DNA of 64,000 nt, taken from NCBI RefSeq assembly GCF_029813785.1, contig NZ_JARVKY010000021.1, positions 1-64,000 on the forward strand, given 5' to 3'. The DNA is from Streptomyces sp. DH41 (lineage in GTDB: Bacteria > Actinomycetota > Actinomycetes > Streptomycetales > Streptomycetaceae). Of this stretch, positions 43,684 to 53,073 are shown piece by piece. The position numbers were made by a program, and so were the translations under genes. Numbering within the stretch: position 1 is the stretch's first letter; each line of letters starts with the position of its first letter. The notes beneath the pieces were generated by a model. It saw only the letters and a list, made by a program, of their open reading frames with translations, was not told the DNA's origin and did no database searches.

Positions 43684-44925
43684 ATGAGCAGCAGCCTGGA
43701 GCGCTACACCGAGCGCTTGGAGCAGTACGCGTCGCGCTTCTCGCGCTTTCCCCGCTTCCTGGATGTGACGATGGTGCTGGCCCTCATCGGCTGCGCCTTC
43801 TTCGGCACCCACCTCAGCCTCCCCGGCGTCAACCGCCCGGACACGGGGAAGTCGCTGGAGATCATGCTCGGCCTGTCCTGCTTCGTCCTGCTGAAGTACC
43901 GCACCCGCACCCGCACCGTCGTGGTCGTGGTCGCCGGGGTCACCATCGCCGCGATCGCGCGCGGCTACCTGCTCACCCCGATGCTGCTGGCCCCGCTGCT
44001 CGCCGCGATGTACTGGCTGGCCGTCCTGTGCGACCGCCGGACCGTTCGCCTGTACGCGCTCGCCGTCACGGTGGCCCTGCTGACCGTGAACCTGTTCTCC
44101 GACGGCATGCGCGACCTCTCCCCGGTCCTGACCGTGATCGGCCCGGTGTTCTGGATGGCCCTGCCGCTCGTCGGCGGCAGCCTGGCCCGGCTGCGCGGCG
44201 ACTACCTGGAAGCGGTCAAGGCCCGCGCCGAGCACGCCGAACACACCCGGGAGGAGGAGGCCCGGCTGCGGGTCACCGAGGAGCGCATGCGCATCGCCCG
44301 CGAGCTGCACGACGTCGTAGCCCACCACCTGGCCCTCGCCAACGCCCAGGCCGGCACCGCCGCCCACCTCTCGCGCAGCAACCCCGAGCAGAGCCGTAAG
44401 ATCCTCGACGACCTCACCGGCACCACTTCCTCGGCGCTGCGCGAGCTCAAGGCCACCCTGGGCCTGCTGCGCCAGGACGACCGGCCCAAGGGCGAGGGCC
44501 TGGAACCGGCGCCGGGACTCGCCCGCCTTCCCGAGCTGATCGACTCCTACCGCTCGGCGGGCCTGGAAGTCGTCGTCCACCAGGAGGGCGTGCGCCGCCC
44601 GCTGACGCCGGGCGTGGACCTGACCGCGTACCGGATCGTGCAGGAAGCCCTCACCAACGTCGCCAAGCACGCCCCCGAACGCGCCGCCCACGTCGGCTTC
44701 ACCTACGCCGACTCCCGGCTGCTCATCACCGTCAGCAACGACGGCCCGGCCACCGCCACCGCCGTCAACGGGACGTCCGGCGGTTTCGGGTTGCGGGGCA
44801 TGCGGGAGCGCGCCCAGACCATCGGCGGCGACCTGTGCGCGGGCCCCCGCCCCGAGGGCGGCTTCGAGGTCACCACCGCGCTGCCGCTGCAGCCGTCCGC
44901 CCCCGTCGAAGGAGAGTCTCCATGA
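43684..44925 (+). CDS. NarL-type sensor histidine kinase
   Basis: 413 aa. Membrane domain (residues about 20-175) with no long extracellular loop, HisKA_3 with IARELHDVVAHHLALANAQAG (phospho-His in ELHDV), HATPase with AYRIVQEALTNVAKHAPE and GGFGLRGMRERA. Stop overlaps the regulator ATG (ATGA). ATG 43684 chosen; GAGAG lies upstream. Confidence 0.93.
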   Translation: MSSSLERYTERLEQYASRFSRFPRFLDVTMVLALIGCAFFGTHLSLPGVNRPDTGKSLEIMLGLSCFVLLKYRTRTRTVVVVVAGVTIAAIARGYLLTPMLLAPLLAAMYWLAVLCDRRTVRLYALAVTVALLTVNLFSDGMRDLSPVLTVIGPVFWMALPLVGGSLARLRGDYLEAVKARAEHAEHTREEEARLRVTEERMRIARELHDVVAHHLALANAQAGTAAHLSRSNPEQSRKILDDLTGTTSSALRELKATLGLLRQDDRPKGEGLEPAPGLARLPELIDSYRSAGLEVVVHQEGVRRPLTPGVDLTAYRIVQEALTNVAKHAPERAAHVGFTYADSRLLITVSNDGPATATAVNGTSGGFGLRGMRERAQTIGGDLCAGPRPEGGFEVTTALPLQPSAPVEGESP

Positions 44926-45587
44926 CCGTGAAGGTGCTGCTCGCGGACGACCAGGCCCTGCTGCGGGCCACGTTCCGCATCCTGATCGACTCCTGCCCGG
45001 ACATGGAGGTCGTCGGGGAGGCGTCCGACGGGGCGGAGGCGCTGGAGCTGGCCCGTACCCACCACCCGGACGTGGTGCTCATGGACATCCGCATGCCCGG
45101 GACGGACGGCCTGTCCGGCACCGCGACGATCTGCGCCGATCCGGAGCTGGCGACCACCCGCGTGCTGATCCTGACCACCTTCGAGACCGAGGACTACGTC
45201 GCCCAGGCGCTGCGGGCCGGGGCCAGCGGCTTCCTCGGCAAGGACGTCACCGCGGACGCCCTGCTGGCCGGCATCCGCACGGTGGCCTCCGGGGAGGCGC
45301 TGCTCTCCCCCGGCGCCACCCGCACCCTGATCACCCGCTTCCTCACCTCCCCGGCCCCCGGCACCCACCTGGCGCCCCCGGAACGGCTCGCCGACCTCAC
45401 CGGACGGGAACGGGAAGTGATGGCGCTGGCGGCCGAGGGCAAGTCCAACGCGGAGATCGCCGAGCTGCTGGTGGTCAGCCCGCTGACGGTACGGACGCAC
45501 ATCCACCGCGCGATGACGAAACTCAGCGCCCGCGACCGGGCACAGCTCGTCGTCATCGCGTACCAGACGGGTCTGGTGCAGGCGTGA
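44922..45587 (+). CDS. NarL-type response regulator
   Basis: 221 aa. VKVLLADDQALLRATFRILI, phospho-Asp in VVLMDIRMPGTDG, TTFETEDY, LGKD, and LuxR HTH LTGREREVMALAAEGKSNAEIAELL. Translationally coupled to the kinase. Target may be the MMPL gene upstream. Confidence 0.95.
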   Translation: MTVKVLLADDQALLRATFRILIDSCPDMEVVGEASDGAEALELARTHHPDVVLMDIRMPGTDGLSGTATICADPELATTRVLILTTFETEDYVAQALRAGASGFLGKDVTADALLAGIRTVASGEALLSPGATRTLITRFLTSPAPGTHLAPPERLADLTGREREVMALAAEGKSNAEIAELLVVSPLTVRTHIHRAMTKLSARDRAQLVVIAYQTGLVQA

Positions 45588-45705
45588 GGGGACAACGGAG
45601 CCCGCCGAGGCACAGGAGCTCCAATACACCTGATGGGAGCTCAGGCTGACGGCTCGTCGACAGCCGAACCTGCCTGACGTCTCCCCGCAGACAATCCCCG
45701 ATTAC

Positions 45706-45731
45706 TTACTGACTTCGGCTTGTCAGGGTGA
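45706..45731. repeat. Left terminal inverted repeat of the IS
   Basis: Begins TTACTGACTTCGGCTTGTCA; matches the complement of 46522-46547 at 25 of 26 bases. Confidence 0.85.
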
Positions 45732-46546
45732 GGTTGGGTCGTCGAGGGTCAGGCCGGCTCCGGCTATGAATCCGTCGAGGGTGTCGGGCCGGTACTGGAG
45801 GCGTTTGAGCCGGTGATCAGCCCGGCCACCGACAGCCATCCCGAGCGTAGCCCGCTGACTGTCACGACCGGGGTGCGGCCGCGCCGGCCCCAGGTGCGTC
45901 CCCGGGGCCGGCCGCCGGGTGAAGCCCGCCTCGTCCTCGAAGCAGAGGTAGCCCCCGCAGGCCGCCCGGGCTCTTTTACCTCCGCCAAGGCCGCCTCCTT
46001 CCACACGGCCACAGCCTGCTCGTCGCGTTCAGCGACCCACCGGGCGGGGCCTGAGGGCTTGAAGCCAAGCCGGTGCATCAGCCGCGTCGCACCCGAGACG
46101 CTGTAGGAGACGTGAAACTTCCGGCCGATCAGCGTGGCCACCCGCGCCGCCGTCCAACCTGGTCCTCCACCCAGCCATGCGCGGCCGGACCCTGCTCCAG
46201 ATACACGGCCAGTTCCTCCAGACAACGCGGAGACAGCCGGCGCCCCGACCCGCTCGGGCCACGCGAGGCCACAGCCCCACACCACCGTCCCGCCACAACT
46301 GATGCCACTGATAGGCCGACTTCACGCTCACCCGCAGCCGCCGGGCCACCTCACTCGGCTTGGTCTTCTACTCGAACAGCTCAGCTTCCGCCTGCATCCG
46401 CACGGTCTCTCGGCGCTGCCGTCCCTCCGGGGTCAGCCCGCCCCCATCCGCACATCTCACACATCTCACACATCACGGGATACAAGCACCGCTCCGGCCC
46501 CACCAGGGACTTCGCGCAAGTTCACCCTGACGAGCCGAAGTCAGTA
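45707..46546 (-). mobile_element. Decayed IS630-type insertion element
   Basis: About 836 bp between 26-bp terminal inverted repeats that differ at one base, flanked by TA on both sides as expected for IS630/mariner target duplication. It encodes only a broken transposase. Full IS630 elements are about 1.1 kb, so internal sequence is also missing. Confidence 0.8.
45723..46440 (-). pseudogene. IS630-family transposase remnant
   Basis: Pieces in different frames keep the right order: QRRETVRMQAEAELFE, a TAG at 46370-46368, KTKPSEVARRLRVSVKSAYQ (HTH), then VATLIGRKFHVSYSVSGATR and LMHRLGFKPSGPARWVAERD (winged helix), then LCFEDEAGFTRRP with the first DDE aspartate. The C-terminal half of the catalytic domain is absent. 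At least one stop and two frameshifts. Confidence 0.8.
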
Positions 46547-46547
46547 A
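46522..46547. repeat. Right terminal inverted repeat of the IS
   Basis: Ends CTGACGAGCCGAAGTCAGTAA region; complement of the left repeat with one mismatch. Confidence 0.85.
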
Positions 46548-46626
46548 CCAGCCCACGGGAGCGCGCCTCCCAGCCAACATGACCTGCACGATCAGCCATA
46601 TGGCGCTCCGTCAGAACAAGGGTCAC

Positions 46627-46645
46627 GAGCGTCATTTCAGCGTCA
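46627..46645 (+). repeat. GAGCGTCA repeat pair 1
   Basis: GAGCGTCA-TTT-CAGCGTCA: two copies spaced 11 bp. Resembles arm-type binding sites of tyrosine integrases. It lies 48 bp left of the direct repeat. Confidence 0.5.
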
Positions 46646-46692
46646 AGATTTCGCCCGTAACGCCCACACCGCACATAATGCGCTCACGAAAC

Positions 46693-46760
46693 CGCAGGTC
46701 AGGACCCCTTCGCGACCGGTTCAAGGATCGCGACACACTCCACGTGATGCGTCATCGGAA
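46693..46760 (+). repeat. Left 68-bp direct repeat (putative attL)
   Basis: 66 of 68 bases equal 59843-59910, the 3' end of the RNA methyltransferase gene. Read on the minus strand it still encodes PMTHHVECVAILEPVAKG-stop in frame, with one synonymous change (CAC to CAT) and one F to S change at the last codon. That is how attachment sites inside a gene 3' end look. Confidence 0.8.
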
Positions 46761-46840
46761 GGATGTCGGCCTGCGCGAGTCTCGGAAAAGGCCAGGTCAC
46801 AGCCCATATCTGGACTGACTGGCCTGCGAACATGCATCCA

Positions 46841-46859
46841 GAGCGTCAAACGAGCGTCA
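46841..46859 (+). repeat. GAGCGTCA repeat pair 2
   Basis: GAGCGTCA-AAC-GAGCGTCA, identical 11-bp spacing, 80 bp inside the left direct repeat. Confidence 0.5.
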
Positions 46860-47216
46860 TGAGCAACAGCCCCTCTTCCGGCTCAGGGCAGGGGCACGCC
46901 GGCAAGACGACTTCCTGCACGAGCCCGCGTCCGTCACTCTGGACATGGCTCCCCTGTCCCCCTGCCCCACGCTTCCAACGGCCTTGCCGCAGTCGCTGAA
47001 CGCGTCACCAAGCCCCGCGCTGAGGCTTCCGGAGCCGGAGCGCAGTTCCGGTCCGCGTCAGGAACCACCCACGCAGGGAACCGCTGGTCCACACCGACTG
47101 GCTTGTCCCGTGCACCGAGACAGCGACCGGGTGGCCGCGTGGGACCGTCCGTGAGGGCAGCCGTCGCCGAACTGCAGTGGACGGATACCGGGAGTGTGAC
47201 TGCCGGGATCTGCCTC

Positions 47217-47780
47217 TCAGCAGGACGGCATCCCACCCCGTGCGAAGGCCGCGATGTCTTCGATGCTCGGGGCGCAGACGGAAGAGGTGTCCACGACCTT
47301 GGTGGGGACGTCGAGGGAGATGGGCACGAAGGACTCCAGTGAGTGATCCCCCTGGGTGAGCGCTTCCAACAGTTCGCGATCGTCGTGCGCGGCGCGACGG
47401 GGGTTCTCAGCGGCACGTTGGGCGATGCGGTCGCGGGCGGTCGCGGCAGGCGCGGTACAGCGGATGACTCGAAGGTGGGCAAGGTCCGCCAGCGGTTCCA
47501 GGTTCGCCCGCCACAGGCGGTCCTGGTAGGCAGCTTCCGCCACCACCGTCACCCTGGCCCGCAGGAGCACCGACAGGACGCCGAAGAAGGTCTCCAGGGT
47601 CAGGCAATTGAGGAGATCACTCCTGGCGCTCCGGTAGCCGGAGGTGGCCATGACCATGCCTTGCTTGATTTCGTCCCGAACGATTGCGGGGCATCCGAGT
47701 TCGCAGGCCAGGGCGTGTGCGAGGGTGGTTTTCCCCGTGCCGGGGCCTCCGCTCACGACGACAAGTGTGGGTGGGTTCAT
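47217..47780 (-). CDS. P-loop ATPase/kinase-like protein
   Basis: 187 aa from ATG 47780. Walker A VVVSGGPGTGKTTLAHALA at the N-terminus, then CPAIVRDEIKQGM, VTVVAEAAYQDRLWRANLEP and RVIRCTAPAATARDRIAQRA, the layout of small AAA_33-type kinases (zeta-toxin/polynucleotide or sugar-kinase related). Substrate unknown. It lies at the end of the minus-strand sugar operon, 180 bp after the last permease, and may be separate. Confidence 0.75.
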   Translation of the reverse strand: MNPPTLVVVSGGPGTGKTTLAHALACELGCPAIVRDEIKQGMVMATSGYRSARSDLLNCLTLETFFGVLSVLLRARVTVVAEAAYQDRLWRANLEPLADLAHLRVIRCTAPAATARDRIAQRAAENPRRAAHDDRELLEALTQGDHSLESFVPISLDVPTKVVDTSSVCAPSIEDIAAFARGGMPSC

Positions 47781-47959
47781 AGCGTGTTCTCGCATGTCAG
47801 CACGGCAACGGAGCCGTTCGGTCAGTCGTCGGTCACGGAGGCTGGGGCTTCTCGGCCAGGTGAAGGCGATGCGGATAGGACGTGCTGGTTGAACCCCGGA
47901 TCCGGAAGCGGGGCAGGTGCGAGCCGGATCCGGGGTGGCATGGGGCCTCGGTGGGTGGA

Positions 47960-48889
47960 CTACTTGACCGCGCCGGCTGTGACGCCGCGGGTGAGGGTGC
48001 GTTGGAAGATGAGGAAGAAGACGACCATCGGAATGACGCCGAGAAGTGCGGCGGCGCTGAGGGCGGTGGGGTCGCTGGTGTACTGGCCCTGCATGACGGA
48101 CAGGCCGAGGGGGACCGTCTGGTTGTCGTTGGAGATCAGCAGGACGAGAGGGTAGAGGAACTCGTTCCAGCTCCAGACGAAGAAGAACACGCACATCACG
48201 GACAGGGTCGGCCAGCTCATGGGCAGGATGATGCGCCACAGGATGGTCCAGCGGCCGGCGCCGTCGAGGGAGGCGGCCTCGATGAGTTCGCGGGGGAAGC
48301 TGCTGAAGACGGAGGAGAGCAGGTAGGTGCCGAAGGCGCTGTAGGTGATGCCGACGAGGATGGTGTAGCCGAGTTTGCCGTCGTACAGGCCCATCTCCTT
48401 GAACAGGTAGTAAATGGGGTAGACCAGTCCTTCCTGTGGCAGGACGTTGACGCCGAGGAAGAAGACGAGGAAGGCGGTGCGCCAGCGGACGCGGCCGATG
48501 CCGATGGCGTAGGCGTTGAAGAGGGCGAGGACTACGGCGATGAGGACGACGCCGAGGCTGATCTGGATGCTGTTGACGAGTTTCTGGGTGAATTCGACGC
48601 GTTCCCAGACGTCGCCGATGATGTCCCAGTTCCAGTGCTCGGGCCAGGACAGTGACCCGTTGGTCCGGTAGTCGGCGCTGGTCTTGAAGGAGTTGAGCAG
48701 GATGATCACGAACGGGGCGAGGAAGGCCAGGACGAAGACGGTGACCGCGGCAAGGACGGCGTAGGAGCCTGCACTGCGCTTGCGGGGCGCCTTGTTCTTG
48801 CGCCATCCAGTGGGGGCGGCAGGGCCGGGGATGTCTGTCTTCTTGGCCCGGGACGTGACGGGGGTGGTGGTGTCGGTGGTCATGGTCAT
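47960..48889 (-). CDS. Sugar ABC permease, MalG-type
   Basis: 309 aa, six spans after a 45-residue polar N-terminus. EAA loop IEAASLDGAGRWTILWR. Ends RTLTRGVTAGAVK, the usual MalG-like tail. ATG 48889 overlaps the previous stop as ATGA. Part of the island importer; predicted cargo is isomalto-oligosaccharides from the neighbouring enzymes. Confidence 0.92.
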   Translation of the reverse strand: MTMTTDTTTPVTSRAKKTDIPGPAAPTGWRKNKAPRKRSAGSYAVLAAVTVFVLAFLAPFVIILLNSFKTSADYRTNGSLSWPEHWNWDIIGDVWERVEFTQKLVNSIQISLGVVLIAVVLALFNAYAIGIGRVRWRTAFLVFFLGVNVLPQEGLVYPIYYLFKEMGLYDGKLGYTILVGITYSAFGTYLLSSVFSSFPRELIEAASLDGAGRWTILWRIILPMSWPTLSVMCVFFFVWSWNEFLYPLVLLISNDNQTVPLGLSVMQGQYTSDPTALSAAALLGVIPMVVFFLIFQRTLTRGVTAGAVK

Positions 48890-49779
48890 CCGTCCTCGCG
48901 GGCCTGGCGGGTGAGCATCGTTCCGGCGATGATCAGCACGAGCAGGGTGATGGTGCTGGAGATCGCGGATCCGTAGCCGACGTCGGCGCGTTCGAAGAAG
49001 TTCTGGTAGGCGAAGTAGGCGGGGACGAGGGTGGAGTTTCCGGGGCCGCCGCCGGTGAGGACGAAGATCTGGGCGAAGACCTTCAGGCCGGCGATGGTGG
49101 TGGTGACCAGGACGACGTAGACCTCGGGCCTCAGGATGGGCACGGTGATGCGGGTGAAGCGCTGCCACCAGGAGGCGCCGTCGAGTGAGGCGGCCTCGTA
49201 GAGTTCGGGGTCGATGCGCTGCAGGCCGGACATGAACAGGACGAGCGGGTAGCCGAGCTGCATCCAGACGAGGACGCCGAGGACGACCCAGAGGGCGAGG
49301 TCGGGGTCGCCGAGCCAGTTCTCGGCGAGGGAGCCGAGGCCGATGGTGTCGAGGACGCTGTTGACGGCGCCTTCGGGGGCGAGAATCCATCCCCACATCA
49401 GGCCGGTGACGGCGACGGGGATGACCTGCGGCAGGTAGAGGCCGGAGCGGAAGATGCCCACGATGCCGTCGCCGTGCTTCTTGCCGATGTAGTCGAACAG
49501 CAGCGCGGCAAGGAACAGTCCGAGCAGGGTGGGTACGACGGCGATGCCGATGATGACGAAGGCGATGTTGCGGAAGGAGGCCCAGAAGTCGGCGTCCTGG
49601 AAGAGGCGGGTGTAGTTGTCCAGGCCGATGAAGGCGGGATCACCGATGCCCTGCCACGCCGTCAGGCTGTAGTAGAAGGTCATCACCAGCGGGACGACGA
49701 GGAAGAGCAGACTCAGCAGCAGGCCCGGCGCGAGGAAGACGGCGTAGCCCGTGGACCGCGGGTGACGTTTGGTTTTCAC
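48886..49779 (-). CDS. Sugar ABC permease, MalF-type
   Basis: 297 aa, six spans starting GYAVFLAPGLLLSLLFLVVP; EAA loop YEAASLDGASWWQRF. GTG 49779 has GGAG 5 nt upstream. No ATPase is encoded nearby, so MsiK is the expected energiser. Confidence 0.92.
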   Translation of the reverse strand: MKTKRHPRSTGYAVFLAPGLLLSLLFLVVPLVMTFYYSLTAWQGIGDPAFIGLDNYTRLFQDADFWASFRNIAFVIIGIAVVPTLLGLFLAALLFDYIGKKHGDGIVGIFRSGLYLPQVIPVAVTGLMWGWILAPEGAVNSVLDTIGLGSLAENWLGDPDLALWVVLGVLVWMQLGYPLVLFMSGLQRIDPELYEAASLDGASWWQRFTRITVPILRPEVYVVLVTTTIAGLKVFAQIFVLTGGGPGNSTLVPAYFAYQNFFERADVGYGSAISSTITLLVLIIAGTMLTRQAREDG

Positions 49780-49888
49780 TGTTGCTCCTGGTTGGGCGGG
49801 ACGGCTGCGGCGGAGGGCCCGGGCAGCCGTCCCCGGAACGCGTGGTTACCGGCCGGCGGTGCGATGAGGCGACGGCCGGGCGGGGACG

Positions 49889-51205
49889 TCAGGGCCGGGT
49901 CGCGCGGTACTTCTCGTAGGGGGCTGCCAGTTCGTCGAGGACGGAGTCGGCCTTGCCGCCGTTCATGAGGTTCTGCGTGGCGGCGACCCAGGTGTCGTAG
50001 TAGCCGGCGACGGGCCAGTCGGGGTAGAAGGCCAGGCCGTCGTTCTCCTGGGTCTGCGCGAAGGCTTCGGTGAGCTGGCGGGACTTGGGATTGGTGATGT
50101 CGGCCGGCTTGGCGGCGAGCGGGACGTTGCCCTCCTCGCCGATCAGCTTCTGGATTTTGTCGGACATGGTGATGTCGATGAAGTCCCCGGCGAGCTTCTT
50201 GTTCTTGGCCTTGGTGGGGATGACCCAGTTGTTGCCGCCGGAGCCGAGGGTCCTCTCGCTGCCCGGGTAGGGGGCGGTGGACCACTGGAAGTTCTTGATG
50301 TCGGTGGTCAGGCTGCCGAACCACCAGTTGCCGCCGACCATGATGGGCCGCTTCTGCGAGACGAACTGCTCGACCATGTCGCTGCCCTTGAGACCGACGT
50401 CCTTCTTGTCGAAGTAGCCCTTGTCGAGCCACTCCTGGTACTTGTCGACGGCGTAGGTCATCTCAGGGCCGTGGAAGTCGACCTTGCCCAGGTAGCGCTG
50501 GTAGTTGTCGACCCAGGTGTTGTTCGCCTTGGACAGGGCGAGCAGGTAGAGCCAGTGGCCGGCGGGGTGGTCGTTGCCTGCGTTGGCGAGCGGGGTGATG
50601 CCGGCAGCCTTGAACTTGGCGAGCGCGGCTTCGAAGCTCTCGAAGTCGGTGGGCTTGTCGATACCGTGCTTCTTGAACAGGTCTTCGTTGTAATAGGTGA
50701 GGACGAACTCACCGTAGTTGGGTATGCCGTACCACTTCTCGCCGCCCATCTCGCCCTTGTCGTTGTAGCGGGCGGTGACGGAGGCGCTTTCGCTGATCTT
50801 CCTGTCCCAGCCGTGTTCCTTCACGAGGGGGGTGAGGTCGGTGAGCAGGCCCTGCTTGGCGAGCTGTCCGGTGGTGGCGTTGCCCTTGTTGTACTCCATG
50901 ACGTCGGGCGCCTTGTCGGAGTTGAGGATCATGCCGGCGTTCTGCTGGATCTGCTCGAACGTCTTGCGCTCGAAGACGACCTTGACGTCAGGGTGGGTCT
51001 TCTTGAATTCGGCGATGGCCGCGTCCCATGCCTTGCTCAGGGCCCCGTCCTCCTGCTCGTAGTGCCACAGGCGAAGGGTCTTGCCGTCGCCCTCGGCGCT
51101 GTCGGAACCGCCGCAGGCGGTCAGCGGTGCCAGCATGGCCAGGGCGGTGACCGCGAGGAGGAGCGGCCTTCTGTGAAGGGCGGAACGGGTGCGCGGGATG
51201 TTCAT
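49889..51205 (-). CDS. Sugar-binding lipoprotein
   Basis: 438 aa. Signal peptide with lipobox LTAC and lipid Cys at residue 31. Family-1 sugar-binding fold: LRLWHYEQEDGALSKAWDAA, FKKTHPDVKVVFE, GEKWYGIPNYGEFVLTYYNEDLFKKHG, PIMVGGNWWFG. ATG 51205 preceded by AAGGAA. Between the GH13 gene and the permeases in one minus-strand operon. Confidence 0.93.
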   Translation of the reverse strand: MNIPRTRSALHRRPLLLAVTALAMLAPLTACGGSDSAEGDGKTLRLWHYEQEDGALSKAWDAAIAEFKKTHPDVKVVFERKTFEQIQQNAGMILNSDKAPDVMEYNKGNATTGQLAKQGLLTDLTPLVKEHGWDRKISESASVTARYNDKGEMGGEKWYGIPNYGEFVLTYYNEDLFKKHGIDKPTDFESFEAALAKFKAAGITPLANAGNDHPAGHWLYLLALSKANNTWVDNYQRYLGKVDFHGPEMTYAVDKYQEWLDKGYFDKKDVGLKGSDMVEQFVSQKRPIMVGGNWWFGSLTTDIKNFQWSTAPYPGSERTLGSGGNNWVIPTKAKNKKLAGDFIDITMSDKIQKLIGEEGNVPLAAKPADITNPKSRQLTEAFAQTQENDGLAFYPDWPVAGYYDTWVAATQNLMNGGKADSVLDELAAPYEKYRATRP

Positions 51206-51249
51206 GGCTGTTTCCTTGGTGTGCGTCGTTGCGACAAGGGCGGGCGGTG

Positions 51250-53001
51250 TCAGCTGGTGGTGCGGCGGCGGTGGACGCGGGCTTCCCACGGCTGCAGGGT
51301 GTGCGGCTGCGTGAGCGGGTTGGTAGCGGGAACGTTGGCGATCAGGGTGTCGCTGTGCTCCCAGCCGTCGGGCAGGTCGACGGTGAGGACGGTGCCGCTG
51401 AAGTTGGCCAGGACGAGCAGTTCGGTGCCCCGGTCCGCGGCGTGGCGGGTGAAAGCGTAGAGCTGTTCGTGGTCGGGGTGGAGCATGTGGAAGTCGCCGT
51501 GGGTGAGGGCGGGCTCGGTGTGCCGCAGGCCGATCAGGCGCCGGTAGTAGTGGAAGACCGATTCCGGGTCGGCGAGCTGGGCCTTGGCGTTGACGTCCGT
51601 GTGATCGGGATTGACGGCGATCCAGGGTGTGCCGGCGGTGAAGCCGGCGTGTTCGGTGGCGTCCCACTGCATGGGGGTGCGGGCGTTGTCCCGGCTGCGG
51701 TGCCGCAGCCCCTGCATGACGGCGTCGGAATCGGTTCCGTGCGCGGTCTGCTCGCGGTAGTGGTTGAGGGACTCGATGTCCCGCAGGTCGTCGATGGAGG
51801 TGAACGGGGCGTTGGCCATGCCCAGTTCCTCGCCCTGGTAGACGAAGGGCGTGCCTCGGTGCAGGTGCAGGACGGTGGCCAGCAGCTTGGCGGAGCGGTC
51901 CCGGTAGGCGGGGGTGTCGTCGCCGAAGCGGGAGACGACCCGGGGCTGGTCGTGGTTGTTCCAGTACAGGCTGTTCCAGCCGGTGTCGCCCAGGCCGGTC
52001 TGCCAGCGGCCGAGGCTGGCCTTGAGGTCGGTCAGTTTCAGGGGGCGGACGTCGAACTTGCCGCCGGGGCCCTGGTCGAGTCCGACGTGCTCGAACTGGA
52101 AGACCATGTCGAGTTCGCGGCGGGCGGGATCGGTGAAGAGCCTGGCCTCCTCGACGGTGACGCCGGGCATCTCGCCGACGGTGAGCAGCCGGCGGGGGTG
52201 GCGGTCGAAGACCTCGCGGTGCATCTCGGCGATGTAGTCGTGGATGCGAGGTCCGCACACGTAGTAGGGGTGGCCGAGACCGTAGCGGGCGCCTTCGGGG
52301 ACGATTCCGTCGGGCAGGGCCGGGTCCTTGGAGATCAGGTTGATGACGTCCATGCGGAATCCGTCGACCCCGCGCTCCAGCCACCAGCGCATCATCGCGT
52401 ACACGGCCTGGCGGACTTCGGGGTTGTCCCAGTTCAGGTCGGGCTGCTTGCGGGAGAAGGTGTGCAGGTAGTACTCGCCGCTGGCGATGTCGTACGTCCA
52501 TGCGGGACCTGAGAACCACGACTCCCAGTTGTTCGGTTCCGCTCCCGGCGTTCCGGGCTCCATGCCCTCACGCGGCGGGCGCCAGATGTACCAGTCGCGC
52601 CGCGCTCCGTCTGGTCCGCCGTCGCGGGAGGCGGTGAACCAGGCGTGCTCGTCGCTGGTGTGGTTGACGACCAGGTCCATCACCAGTTTCATGCCGCGCT
52701 CGTGCACCGAGGTCAGGAGCCGGTCGAAGTCGGCGAGCGTGCCGAAGAGCGGGTCGATGTCCTGGTAGTCGCTGATGTCGTAGCCGTTGTCGTCGTGCGG
52801 CGAGGGGTAGACGGGGGAGAGCCACAGCACGTCCACGCCGAGCTCGGACAGGTAGTCCAGGCGCTCGATGATGCCCTGGAGGTCGCCTATGCCGTCCGCG
52901 TTGGAGTCGGCGAAGGAGCGCGGATAGATCTGGTAGACCACCGCGTTGCTCCACCAGGAGTCGGCAGGGCTGGCTACGTTTTCCGGCACGTCAAACCTCA
53001 T
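51250..53001 (-). CDS. GH13 oligo-1,6-glucosidase / dextran glucosidase
   Basis: 583 aa cytoplasmic enzyme. VVYQIYPRSFADSNADGIGD; nucleophile Asp218 (GFRMDVINLIS), acid/base Glu277 (LLTVGEMPG), third acid Asp351 (YWNNHDQPR). The residue after the nucleophile is Val219; in this subfamily Val there marks alpha-1,6 specificity (oligo-1,6-glucosidase, isomaltase), while Ala or Thr marks alpha-1,4. It should degrade isomalto-oligosaccharides after import. ATG 53001 lacks a clear ribosome site. An operator-like CGGTTACTTAAA is 11 bp upstream. Confidence 0.92.
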   Translation of the reverse strand: MRFDVPENVASPADSWWSNAVVYQIYPRSFADSNADGIGDLQGIIERLDYLSELGVDVLWLSPVYPSPHDDNGYDISDYQDIDPLFGTLADFDRLLTSVHERGMKLVMDLVVNHTSDEHAWFTASRDGGPDGARRDWYIWRPPREGMEPGTPGAEPNNWESWFSGPAWTYDIASGEYYLHTFSRKQPDLNWDNPEVRQAVYAMMRWWLERGVDGFRMDVINLISKDPALPDGIVPEGARYGLGHPYYVCGPRIHDYIAEMHREVFDRHPRRLLTVGEMPGVTVEEARLFTDPARRELDMVFQFEHVGLDQGPGGKFDVRPLKLTDLKASLGRWQTGLGDTGWNSLYWNNHDQPRVVSRFGDDTPAYRDRSAKLLATVLHLHRGTPFVYQGEELGMANAPFTSIDDLRDIESLNHYREQTAHGTDSDAVMQGLRHRSRDNARTPMQWDATEHAGFTAGTPWIAVNPDHTDVNAKAQLADPESVFHYYRRLIGLRHTEPALTHGDFHMLHPDHEQLYAFTRHAADRGTELLVLANFSGTVLTVDLPDGWEHSDTLIANVPATNPLTQPHTLQPWEARVHRRRTTS

Positions 53002-53011
53002 CGTGTGTGAT

Positions 53012-53023
53012 CGGTTACTTAAA
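53012..53023. promoter_or_regulatory. Putative ROK operator, copy 1
   Basis: CGGTTACTTAAA, between the ROK gene and the GH13 gene. Shares CGGTTACKTAA with copy 2 in the GH49 promoter region. Confidence 0.5.
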
Positions 53024-53073
53024 GTGAAGAGTGAGGGGCTGGGCAGGCCGTGGTGGTGGCCGGGCGGCTTGGG

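Larger units (their letters stand above)
46548..47216. other. Non-coding left end of the putative island
   Basis: 669 bp without a supported gene. Holds the 68-bp direct repeat and two GAGCGTCA repeat pairs described separately. Confidence 0.6.

Noticed and set aside
46693..46760. tRNA-type attachment site
   Set aside because: The repeat encodes the end of a protein (HHVECVAILEPVAKG) and has no tRNA fold.
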